In this document: positions 1 to 8,568 of the stretch, piece after piece | How positions within the stretch are numbered: position 1 is the first letter of the stretch | How the letters are laid out: every line of letters begins with the position of its first letter | DNA from: Planctomycetota bacterium | GTDB taxonomy: Bacteria; Planctomycetota; JACOTG01 | Reading direction: 5' to 3' | DNA length: 64,000 nucleotides | Assembly: GCA_016178505.1 (NCBI GenBank) | Contig: JACOTG010000052.1 | Coordinates: 1-64,000, forward strand | Notes under the pieces: model-generated | Database searches by the model: none | What the model was told of the DNA's origin: nothing | The model's input: only the letters and a program-made list of their open reading frames with translations | Made by a program: the position numbers and the translations under genes

Positions 1-2208
1 CAGGAGCGCGGGCGCGCCGTAGACGAGGAGCAGCCCGTTCAGGACGGGCGTGGCTCCGACGTCGTCGTGCTGCCACGCCGGATTGCCGACGACTCCGGAT
101 CCGACTATGGCGATGCCTGCCGCCACCGTGATCGCGACGGCACCGCCGAGTCGCCACGGTCGACTGTCTCGCGCGCGCGAGGCGACGAGCGCGATCCATC
201 CGAGGAGGATCCCCGCGATCGAGTACGCGCCCCACTCCGCGAATCGCACTCCCTCCTCGCGAAGCTCCGAGCGATGAAAGCCGTGTCGGATCTCGAGGCC
301 GACGAGCGCGACGGCAACGGCGAGCGCGGCGAGTTCGAGCCCTTCGGCCATCGTGACTTCCGCGTCGCGGCGAACGCGGCCCGACGCGATCACGAACGCG
401 ACGAGCGGAACTCCATAGCCGTAGAGGATCCAGTTCCAGACGGGAGCCGCTCCTGCGAAGCGGTCGAGGACCGCTGGATCCATGAAGAGTCGAAACGCGA
501 CGAGCGCCGCGAGCGGCCAGATCGGCCAGCGCAGCATCGGCAGCAAGAGCACACGCGCGGTCCACGCGAGAAGCGGCAACTCCACGGCCCACGCCACCGC
601 GAGCCACTCTCGCTTCAACTCGATCGGCACGGCGAGGCTCACGAATGCCGTCGACGCGAACGCGAGCGCCGCGAGAACCCAATCGCTTTGCAGCATCGCG
701 GCTCGTCGGCGCAAGATGGGAAGGGCCGCCGCCGCGTAGGCCGCCGCGAGCCCGAGCGCAACGACGCCGAGGTGTGACGTCCAGCGCAGCTCGTGCAGGC
801 CGTCGTACGCCAGTAGAAACGCGGTCACTCCGCTCGCCGCGGACAGCGCCGCCCAGCGTCCCGCGTCCGGCGCCCGCAGGTGCGCGACGTACGCGCCCGC
901 CGCGAGGAGCACGCCGAACGCAGAAACCGTCAACAGGAATCGCTGGCCGTCCGCGGTCGTCCGCGCGGGGATCCACAGCGCGAGAAGCCCGAACACGCTC
1001 GCCGCCGCGACCCACGCAACGCCTTGCTGTCGCGCGTCCCAACGCGCGAGCACGAACGCGCCGGCGACGAGCAAGCCGAGGAAGAGCCACTCGGTCGTCG
1101 TGCGGCCGCCCTCGTTCGTGACCAGCGCCATCGCGAGAAGGCTCCCGGCGACCGCGATTCCGTCGAGCCAAATGGATCGCAGCGCCGTGTCCGTTCGCAC
1201 GGTGACGACGAACGAGATCGATGACGCCACGAGAAACGCGCCGATCCACGGCGCATGTTCGGAACGGAGCGGCCCGAGCGTCCACACGACGACCCACGCA
1301 ATGCCGGCGAGCACGGTCGCCACGGCGATGGCCGACCAGCCGCGCCGTCGCGTCACGCCGAGGAGCCCGACTTGAAGGAGCAGGAGATAAGCGAACAGGG
1401 CGGCCGGTCTCGGTTCCTCCGACCGAACCAGTGCCGGCGTGAGGAATCCTCCGACGAGTCCCACGAGCGCGACCATCACACCGTGTCGCAGCGAAAGCGC
1501 GACTCCCGTCGCCGTGGTGAGCGCCATGAGACCGAAGCCGATCGTCGGCGTGAGCAAGTGGTAGAGATTCACGGCCGCGAAGAACGCCGCGTAGAGCACG
1601 GCGATGCCTGCGGCGGCGAGCCCTTGCGCGATGCGGCTCCCGCTGCGACGGAAGCGCTCTCCCGCAACGATGAGGGCAAGCCCAAATGCGATGCCGAGCG
1701 CGATCCGCACGGCCGGGCTCAGGAGCTTGCGGTCGAAGCTGTACTTGACGAGGAACGCGCCGGCCAGTGCAAGCGCGATCGAGCCGATCCAAACCGGCAA
1801 TCGCGTTCCGAGTTTTTCTTCGAGCGGCTCGAAGGCGGCACGTTCGCGCACGTGCGGCCGGGGCGGCAGAGTCGGCCGCGCTGCGGCTGAAGGCATGGGA
1901 GTCGGCGGCGCGCTCGGCGGCTTCGGGACGCCGGGGTCGCGAGCCGGCGGCGGCGCGACGTCCGCCGGCACAACCGCGGCGACGACGGGCGGCGGCGGCG
2001 GCGCGACGTCCGCCGAAGAGCGCAAGAACGAGACTCGGCGTTCGAGCGCCGCGATCTCGCGGCTGTTCGCGGCAACGCGCATCTCGAGATCGTGAACGCG
2101 CGTCCGCAACCGCATCGCCGTCGCAAACGCGATGATCAGCATCGCGAGGAGCGCGAGCGGAACGAGGACGAAGAAAGGCTCCATCGATGGTTCCGTGGCC
2201 GCCGCCAT
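1..2208 (-). CDS. DUF2339 family multi-pass membrane protein (3' end runs off the window)
   Basis: Continuous reverse frame from ATG at 2208 (MAAATEPSMEPFFVLVPLALLAMLIIAF...EEKLGTRLPVWIGSIALALAGAFLVKYSFDRKLLSPAVRIALGIAFG...). Open at the window edge, so absent from the ORF track. Confidence 0.85.
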   Translation of the reverse strand, partial: MAAATEPSMEPFFVLVPLALLAMLIIAFATAMRLRTRVHDLEMRVAANSREIAALERRVSFLRSSADVAPPPPPVVAAVVPADVAPPPARDPGVPKPPSAPPTPMPSAAARPTLPPRPHVRERAAFEPLEEKLGTRLPVWIGSIALALAGAFLVKYSFDRKLLSPAVRIALGIAFGLALIVAGERFRRSGSRIAQGLAAAGIAVLYAAFFAAVNLYHLLTPTIGFGLMALTTATGVALSLRHGVMVALVGLVGGFLTPALVRSEEPRPAALFAYLLLLQVGLLGVTRRRGWSAIAVATVLAGIAWVVVWTLGPLRSEHAPWIGAFLVASSISFVVTVRTDTALRSIWLDGIAVAGSLLAMALVTNEGGRTTTEWLFLGLLVAGAFVLARWDARQQGVAWVAAASVFGLLALWIPARTTADGQRFLLTVSAFGVLLAAGAYVAHLRAPDAGRWAALSAASGVTAFLLAYDGLHELRWTSHLGVVALGLAAAYAAAALPILRRRAAMLQSDWVLAALAFASTAFVSLAVPIELKREWLAVAWAVELPLLAWTARVLLLPMLRWPIWPLAALVAFRLFMDPAVLDRFAGAAPVWNWILYGYGVPLVAFVIASGRVRRDAEVTMAEGLELAALAVAVALVGLEIRHGFHRSELREEGVRFAEWGAYSIAGILLGWIALVASRARDSRPWRLGGAVAITVAAGIAIVGSGVVGNPAWQHDDVGATPVLNGLLLVYGAPALL

Positions 2209-2241
2209 GGACGGCCGGGCGATTCTCCTTCGCCTAGAACG

Positions 2242-3477
2242 CTATCGGCTGCTGCTCTCGGTGAGCAGCTCTTCGATGATCGACTCGAATTCGGCGCGAA
2301 GCGCGCGATTCGCGGCGCCGGTTGCCGGTCCCGCGAACCCGGTGTGCACCGCGCGCACGCGGCCGTCGGCGTGCAGGAAGATCGTCGTCGGGTACGCGCG
2401 AACGCGGTCGAGCGCGGGGAATGCGGCGCTCGCCTTTGCCTTGTCCGACGTGCCGGCGACGAGCAGCGGATACGTCACGCCGTCGCGCGCGGCGAGCTTG
2501 CGCACCTGCGCCGCGTCGCGCGTGAAATCGCCGGTCACTTCGAACGCGAGGCCGACGATCGACAACCCGCGCGATCGGTAGCGACGATCGAGCAGGACGA
2601 GATACTGCGTCTCGTCCTGACAGTTCGGGCACCACGAGCCCATGACTTGCAGGATGCGCGCCTTTCCGGCGAACGCGGAGTCGGCGAGCGAGCGCCGCTT
2701 GCCGTCGAGGTCGGGGAAGACGAGCTTCTCGAGCGACGCATTCCCTTCCCATTTCGTCAGGGCGAAGGCGTCGGGAAGCGCTGCGTTGTCGTCGCGGCGC
2801 GCGGTCCACGTCTCGTGCGAGCTGTCGCCGGCCCAGAAGTCGCCCGTGATCGTGCCGTCGGATTGCACGCGCGCGTCGAAGAGGAAGGCGTGCGCGCCGT
2901 CGAAGCACGAGAGTCGAATGCACGCGCCGTCCTGCGTGCCCGCAAGGTAGCGGTAGTCGCCGGTCGGCGTCAGGAACGTGCCGCTCAACGACCGGTCGGC
3001 CTGCGTCTCGAAGATCGCAACGGCGAGTTCGTCGTCCGGCGCGAATCGAACGGCCCAGCGGCCGTCGACCCGCTTCGCATCGGCGCGTGTCGAGTCGCTC
3101 GGAAACCGTGCGGCGGTCCCTGCCGTCGCGTGGAACGGGAGCTTCGCGTACGCGTCTGGGCCGCGGCGCTTCTTCCATTCGCCGTCGAGACGCGCCCCGT
3201 CGGCACTCGGTGTCGCGCGCACGATCGAGTCATAGTGGTCGACGTCGAGGACGATCTGTCCACCGACGAACGACACTTTGGGGATCTCGATGCGCTCCGG
3301 CCCGTTCACGAGCCACGCGCGCCACGTCGCGTCGCGCTCTTCGACGTCGAGACCGAACGGAAGCTCGCCGCCCGGACTGTCGAGCCAGGCGCGCCACGGG
3401 CCGACGCGGATCGACGCGTCGCCCGCAGCGGCGACGAGCGCCGCGCAAGCGAGTGCAACGCCAAGCATGCGCAGCAC
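2242..3477 (-). CDS. TlpA-like thioredoxin-fold lipoprotein/periplasmic protein
   Basis: Signal-like N-terminus; C-terminal ILQVMGSWCPNCQDETQYLVLL (CPNC active site) and typical TlpA ending. Confidence 0.85.
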   Translation of the reverse strand: MLRMLGVALACAALVAAAGDASIRVGPWRAWLDSPGGELPFGLDVEERDATWRAWLVNGPERIEIPKVSFVGGQIVLDVDHYDSIVRATPSADGARLDGEWKKRRGPDAYAKLPFHATAGTAARFPSDSTRADAKRVDGRWAVRFAPDDELAVAIFETQADRSLSGTFLTPTGDYRYLAGTQDGACIRLSCFDGAHAFLFDARVQSDGTITGDFWAGDSSHETWTARRDDNAALPDAFALTKWEGNASLEKLVFPDLDGKRRSLADSAFAGKARILQVMGSWCPNCQDETQYLVLLDRRYRSRGLSIVGLAFEVTGDFTRDAAQVRKLAARDGVTYPLLVAGTSDKAKASAAFPALDRVRAYPTTIFLHADGRVRAVHTGFAGPATGAANRALRAEFESIIEELLTESSSR

Positions 3478-3622
3478 GCTACCGCGCCACCTCGTTTGTC
3501 GCCAGGGTCCGAGTTGGAGATTCCGTCGCTGTCGAGCCCGCGATGAAGACCGGCTCGGCGGTCGGCGCGCCGTAAGTGGGAAAAATGTTCCAGGCTCCGT
3601 ACGCGTCAGTTGCTGGGACGGG

Positions 3623-5863
3623 TCAGGTGGAGAAGGTGACGCCGGTTGGGGACAGGGTTGCGCGGATGGTTCCCAGGTCTTCGCCGCGGGAGAGGACCTC
3701 TTGGGCTAGCGGTTGACGGATCACGCGGTCAAAGACGCGGCGCAGCTCGCGCGCGCCGTACTGGTCGCTCTCGCCGAGCTTCAGGAGGTGATCGTAGACG
3801 GCGTCGTCAAGCACGAGATGCAGGTGGCGCGGCTCGAGAAGGCCTTCGACCTCGCAAATGTGCTGGTCGATGATCCGCCGAAGCGAGTCGCGCTCGAGGC
3901 GGTGGAAGACGACGACCTGATCGAAGCGATTGATCAACTCGGGGCGGAAGTGTTGCACGAGTGCGGCGCGCGGATCGATCTCGGCAAGCGAAACGCTTTG
4001 CTCCTCCGCGTGGAACCCCATCGATGCGCGTCGCTGCACCTGCACGTCGACGTTCGACGTCAGGATCACGACGGCCTGCGTGAAGTCGGCGCTCTTTCCG
4101 TGCGCGCCCGACAGGCGCCCCTCGTCGAAGATCTGCAAGAAGAGATCGAACACTTGCGGGTGCGCCTTCTCCACCTCGTCGAACAGCACGACGCTGTGCG
4201 GATGGGTTCGCAGCGCCGCGATGAGGAGCCCTTCTTGTTCGTGACCGACGTATCCGGGCGGCGCGCCGATCAACTTTGCGACCGAATGCGGTTCGGTGAA
4301 TTCGGACATGTCGAATCGTACGAGCCGGCGCTCGTCGCCGAACAGAACCGACGCGACGCTCTTCGCGAGCTGCGTCTTGCCGACGCCCGTCGGACCGAGG
4401 AACAGGAACACGCCTACTGGCCGATTCGCCGGCGCAAGCCCTGCCTTCGCCGTCTGGATCGCGCGTGCGACGGCGCGCACCGCGTGATCTTGTCCCACGA
4501 CGCGCGCGCGAAGCTCGTCCTCGAGGCCGAGAATCTGGCGTGCCGCTTCCGCGGTCAATCGCTCGAGCGGAACGCCGGTCCACTGCGCCACCGTGCGCAC
4601 GATGTCGTCGCGAACGACCTCGCCGCGAGCGGTCGTACCGGCCCCGCGCCCTTTCGACGCCTGCCGGTACGACTGCAGCCGCTTTCTCGCGCACGATTGG
4701 TCGATCGCGTCCATCGCCTTGTCCGGGAGGCGGCGATCGGGAACGTGCTGCATCGTCAAGTCCACCGCGGCACGCAGCGCGTCGGCGGTGATCGTCACCT
4801 GGTGGTGCTCCTCCAGCGACGGCCGAACGCCGTCGAGGATCTCGAGGGTCTCGGCGACGGAAGGCTCCTCGACGAGGATCTTCTCGAATCGACGCTCGAG
4901 CGCCGGATCCTTCTCGATGTGTCGGCGATATTCCTCGATCGTCGTCGCGCCGATGCAGCGCAACTCTCCGCGAGCCAGCGCCGGCTTGAATATGTTGGAG
5001 GCATCGAGCGATTCGCCGCTCGACGCGCCCGCGCCGACGAGCGTGTGGATCTCGTCGAGGAAGAGAACGATCTCGGGATGGCGCGCGGCCTCCTCGGCGA
5101 TGTCGAGCAGGCGCTGCTCGAATTCGCCGCGATACTTCGTGCCGGCGACCAACGTCCCGACGGACAGCTCGATGACGCGGCGATTGCGCAGCGGCTCGGG
5201 GCAATTCGCGGAGAGGAGGCGTTGCGCGAATCCCTCGACGACCGCCGTCTTGCCGACACCCGCCTCACCGACGAGGACGGGGTTGTTCTTGTTCTTGCGG
5301 AGCAGAACTTGCGCAATCAGATCCATTTCCTTTTCGCGGCCGATGAGCGTCGAAAGCCCGCCGGTGCGAGCGAGCGCAGTGAGGTCGCGGCCGTACCGAC
5401 TGAGGAGCGGCGTCGAACTTCGCGTCGGTTTCGACTCGACCGTCAGCGCATCCTGAAGCTCGGCGACGTCGATGCCCGCGGAGTGCATCAGCCGCACCGG
5501 CACGCTGCGCCCTTCGCGCAGGATCGCATCGAGGATGTGGCTCGGTTCGACCTGTTGCGAGCCCGCGCGCGCCGCCACGCGACCCGCGAGCTGCAACACG
5601 CGGTTGCAGCGCGGCGTCACGACGAGCTGGTCTCCGATCGACGGGTGCGGAACGCTCTCGAGATTCTGCCGCAGCGTTTCCGTCACGCGCGGTAGATCGA
5701 CGCCCTGACTTCGAAATGCTTCCGAGAACCCGTCCTCCGCTTCGCGCGCAAGACCGAGGAACAAGTGCTCGACACCGAGGAAGTGGTGTTCGAGTTTCTC
5801 GCTCTCCTCGGACGCGGCAGCGAGCACTTTCTCGGCCGCGGGAGACAGCTTCGGGTAGCTCAT
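3623..5863 (-). CDS. ClpA/ClpC-type AAA+ unfoldase (Clp-N domain, two AAA modules, no M-domain)
   Basis: MSYPKLSPAAEKVLAAASEESEKLEHHFLGVEHLFLGL; Walker A motifs GEAGVGKTAVVEG and GPTGVGKTQLAKS; candidate ClpP loop MGF. Start trimmed from the 3623..6655 ORF. Confidence 0.9.
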   Translation of the reverse strand: MSYPKLSPAAEKVLAAASEESEKLEHHFLGVEHLFLGLAREAEDGFSEAFRSQGVDLPRVTETLRQNLESVPHPSIGDQLVVTPRCNRVLQLAGRVAARAGSQQVEPSHILDAILREGRSVPVRLMHSAGIDVAELQDALTVESKPTRSSTPLLSRYGRDLTALARTGGLSTLIGREKEMDLIAQVLLRKNKNNPVLVGEAGVGKTAVVEGFAQRLLSANCPEPLRNRRVIELSVGTLVAGTKYRGEFEQRLLDIAEEAARHPEIVLFLDEIHTLVGAGASSGESLDASNIFKPALARGELRCIGATTIEEYRRHIEKDPALERRFEKILVEEPSVAETLEILDGVRPSLEEHHQVTITADALRAAVDLTMQHVPDRRLPDKAMDAIDQSCARKRLQSYRQASKGRGAGTTARGEVVRDDIVRTVAQWTGVPLERLTAEAARQILGLEDELRARVVGQDHAVRAVARAIQTAKAGLAPANRPVGVFLFLGPTGVGKTQLAKSVASVLFGDERRLVRFDMSEFTEPHSVAKLIGAPPGYVGHEQEGLLIAALRTHPHSVVLFDEVEKAHPQVFDLFLQIFDEGRLSGAHGKSADFTQAVVILTSNVDVQVQRRASMGFHAEEQSVSLAEIDPRAALVQHFRPELINRFDQVVVFHRLERDSLRRIIDQHICEVEGLLEPRHLHLVLDDAVYDHLLKLGESDQYGARELRRVFDRVIRQPLAQEVLSRGEDLGTIRATLSPTGVTFST

Positions 5864-5894
5864 CGTGAATTCCCCTGTCGGTTGTCGATCCAGT

Positions 5895-6296
5895 TCAGCT
5901 CGGCATGAACTCGATGCAGGTTCGTCCGACGACGAACAATGCGCCCGTTGCGATGAGCACGCGCGCCTTGATTCGCTTGTCGCCGACGAATGTGCCGTTT
6001 CGGCTGTAGAGATCCTCGAGCCAGTAGTGCTCGCCTTCTTTGACGATTCGTGCGTGTGCCGTCGACACCATGTCGTCGAGCGGAAGCGCGAGATCGTTCT
6101 TCTCGCCGCGCCCGATCGTGAACGCGGCGCTCGACAGGCGGCGGTGGTAGCCGTCCATCGGTCCGCCGACGACCTCGACCTCGATGTGGTCGAGCTCGGC
6201 GGGGACGAGGTGCAGGTCGGGGCGCGCCGCGGTGAGCGACACGACGGTCCGACTGTGAGCCTCCGTTTGCTTCTTCGGTTTCTTGGGATCCGACAT
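5895..6296 (-). CDS. FHA-domain protein
   Basis: GRGEKNDLALPLDDMVSTAHARIVKEGEHYWLEDLYSRNGTFVGDKRI is a classic FHA signature; start at MSDPKKPK with upstream GAAGAGG. Confidence 0.85.
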   Translation of the reverse strand: MSDPKKPKKQTEAHSRTVVSLTAARPDLHLVPAELDHIEVEVVGGPMDGYHRRLSSAAFTIGRGEKNDLALPLDDMVSTAHARIVKEGEHYWLEDLYSRNGTFVGDKRIKARVLIATGALFVVGRTCIEFMPS

Positions 6297-6398
6297 GATG
6301 CCCCTCTTCCGTCGGGTTCTTGGATCCTTCCCGTTCGTCTCGTTCGCGTCTCCCACCGCGCGGTTAGTGTAGCGGAATGCGTGGCGGCGACGCCAGGG

Positions 6399-7700
6399 TC
6401 AGGCGCTCGGCGGGTCGCCGTGATAGGCGCGGTCGACGAGCTCGATGGGATGCACGACCTCGATGCGGAGCCCGCGACGCTTCGCACCGACCACGATCTG
6501 CAGAAGGCATCCGGGATTGCCCGCAGCGACGACGTCGGGCTTCGCTTCGGCGATGCAGTCGATCTTGCGCTCCAGCACTTGCATGGCGGATTCGTACTCG
6601 ACGACGTTGTAGATGCCGGCGGAACCGCAGCACTGGTCGCTGTCGCGCAGCGCAACGAGTTCGACGCCGGGAATGCGGCGCAGGAGTTGGCGCGGCTCGC
6701 GCACGATCTTCTGGCCGTGCGCCAGATGGCACGCGTCGTGGTACGCGACGCGGCGCGAGACGCGATGCGGCATCGGCGGTAGCTCGATCGACGCGAGGAG
6801 TTCGCTGACGTCGCGTACTCGTTTCGAGAACTCGGCGGCGCGTGGTGCCCACGCGGGCTCGTCCGCGAGGAGGTGCACGTACTCCTTCATCGCGGAGCCG
6901 CAGCCTGCGGAGTTCACGACGTAGACGTCGGCGCCGGTGCGTTCGAAGTTCTCGATCGTGTGACGCGCGAGGTCGCGCCCGTGCTCGAGGAAGCCCTGGT
7001 GCAGGTGAAGCGCGCCGCAGCACCCCTGTTTCTCTGGAGCGATCACCTCGAATCCCACGCGAGCCAACACGCGCACGGTCGCGCGGTTCACCGCGCCGAA
7101 CATCTGGCTCGCGAGACAGCCCTCGAGCAGAGCGACTCGACCGCGCGTCGTACCGACGGCCGCCGTGCGCCGAGGAATCGGCGCCCGAAGGCTCGCCGGA
7201 GCAACGGGCGGGAGCTCCGGCTCGAGTGCACCGACCGCGGGTCCGAAGAACCGGCGCGGCAGCCCGAGCGAACGCCCCATCGCGACGAGCCCGGTTCGTT
7301 GCATGAATCGGAGCATCGCAAACGTCGCGCGGAGCCGCCGCGGGTGAGGGACGAGAGCACGCAGCGCAAACGGCTCGCGCGGCGCGCGGTTCGTTTCGTG
7401 GCGCATGAACTCGAGCATCTCGCCGTAGCGCACGCCCGCCGGGCAGACCGACTCGCACGCTCGGCAGCCAAGACAGAGGTCGAGGTGGCGAAGCGCCGTG
7501 TCGCTCGGCTGCATGCGCCCCTCGGCAATCGCACGCATGATGACGATGCGGCCGCGCGGCGAGTCCGGCTCCATCCCCCACGAGCGATAGGTTGGGCACG
7601 CCTGCAGGCAGAGCCCGCAGTGCACGCAGTCGAGAGTCCGCTCGTACCCGAGCAGCGCCTCTCGCGTCCCGATGCGCCCGACCGAGTCGGTCGTTTCCAT
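6399..7700 (-). CDS. glcF: Glycolate oxidase iron-sulfur subunit
   Basis: DCVHCGLCLQACPTYR and CLGCRACESVCPAGVRYG ferredoxin motifs plus CCG domains (EKQGCCGALHLHQG, SDQCCGSAGIYN). Confidence 0.9.
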   Translation of the reverse strand: METTDSVGRIGTREALLGYERTLDCVHCGLCLQACPTYRSWGMEPDSPRGRIVIMRAIAEGRMQPSDTALRHLDLCLGCRACESVCPAGVRYGEMLEFMRHETNRAPREPFALRALVPHPRRLRATFAMLRFMQRTGLVAMGRSLGLPRRFFGPAVGALEPELPPVAPASLRAPIPRRTAAVGTTRGRVALLEGCLASQMFGAVNRATVRVLARVGFEVIAPEKQGCCGALHLHQGFLEHGRDLARHTIENFERTGADVYVVNSAGCGSAMKEYVHLLADEPAWAPRAAEFSKRVRDVSELLASIELPPMPHRVSRRVAYHDACHLAHGQKIVREPRQLLRRIPGVELVALRDSDQCCGSAGIYNVVEYESAMQVLERKIDCIAEAKPDVVAAGNPGCLLQIVVGAKRRGLRIEVVHPIELVDRAYHGDPPSA

Positions 7701-7914
7701 TCTCTACTCGACGCTACTCGTGAACGGTGTTCGTGTGGCGCTTCGAGCCGTTTTTCGCCCACTTCAGCCACACACTGAAAATGGGTCGGCCGATGCCCAT
7801 ATTGGAGGAACGCATCCCTCCGGCGCGAAACACTCTACTTCGAAAGCAACTTTGCCCCGAATCCAGTCGGACCGGACAATCGAAAGACGCCGTTGCGATC
7901 GCGGGATTCGACTC

Positions 7915-7941
7915 TACACCAACGCGTGGTAGTTTGGTGTA
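7915..7941. promoter_or_regulatory. Inverted repeat TACACCAA-N11-TTGGTGTA upstream of vapB (candidate autoregulatory operator)
   Basis: Perfect 8-bp arms at 7915-7922 and 7934-7941, 25 bp before the vapB ATG. Confidence 0.6.
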
Positions 7942-7966
7942 TCCCGAACAACAGGAGCCAAGCGCC

Positions 7967-8170
7967 ATGGGACGAACGAACATCGTGATCGACGACGATC
8001 TCATCGCGAAGGCCATGCGTCTAACGGGCGCGAAGAGCAAACGCGAAGCCGTCGAGATCGCACTCCACCGCCTCGTCGAGCGCGGGAGCGTGTATCGGGC
8101 CATTCGTCGGCTTCGAGGGAATCTCGTTTGGGAAGGCGAACTCGACGCATGGAGACGGGGTCGACGGTGA
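7967..8170 (+). CDS. vapB: VapB-type antitoxin
   Basis: MGRTNIVIDDDLIAKAMRLTGAKSKREAVEIALHRLVERGSV...; overlaps the PIN toxin gene. Confidence 0.85.
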   Translation: MGRTNIVIDDDLIAKAMRLTGAKSKREAVEIALHRLVERGSVYRAIRRLRGNLVWEGELDAWRRGRR

Positions 8171-8562
8171 TCGTCGTTGACACGTCGGTTTGGGTCGCCT
8201 ACTTCAACGGCCAAGCGAACCCGCACGCCGATCGCCTCGACGTGGCGCTCATTCGGGAAGAGCACATGGCCATTCTTCCGATCATCGTCACCGAAACGTT
8301 GCAGGGCTTTCGGACGGACAGTGGATTTCGCAAGGCGAAGCAGGTCCTTCTCTCGATTCCGTTGCTGATTCCGTCGATGCACGCGCACGTGCGCGCCGCT
8401 GCATTGTTTCGACTCCTTCGATCGAAGGGTGTCACCGTTCGCGGAGCCATCGACTGCATCGTCGCGCAATCGTGCCTGGATCACGGCGCCGAGCTGCTCA
8501 GCATGGACGGCGACTTCAAACGAATCGCCGAGCACACGCGCCTGAAACTCTGTGCTTGCTGA
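8149..8562 (+). CDS. vapC: VapC-type PIN-domain ribonuclease toxin
   Basis: VIVVDTSVWVAYFNGQ...ETLQGF...GAIDCIVAQSCLDHGAELLSMDGDF: PIN acidic residues in order. Confidence 0.9.
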   Translation: METGSTVIVVDTSVWVAYFNGQANPHADRLDVALIREEHMAILPIIVTETLQGFRTDSGFRKAKQVLLSIPLLIPSMHAHVRAAALFRLLRSKGVTVRGAIDCIVAQSCLDHGAELLSMDGDFKRIAEHTRLKLCAC

Positions 8563-8568
8563 AACCAT

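Noticed and set aside
3713-5695. 660-aa plus-strand ORF
   Set aside because: Antisense shadow of the Clp ATPase gene.
3623-6296. Type VI secretion fragment (ClpV + FHA)
   Set aside because: No Tss genes nearby and the Clp protein carries a ClpP-loop-like MGF, unlike ClpV.
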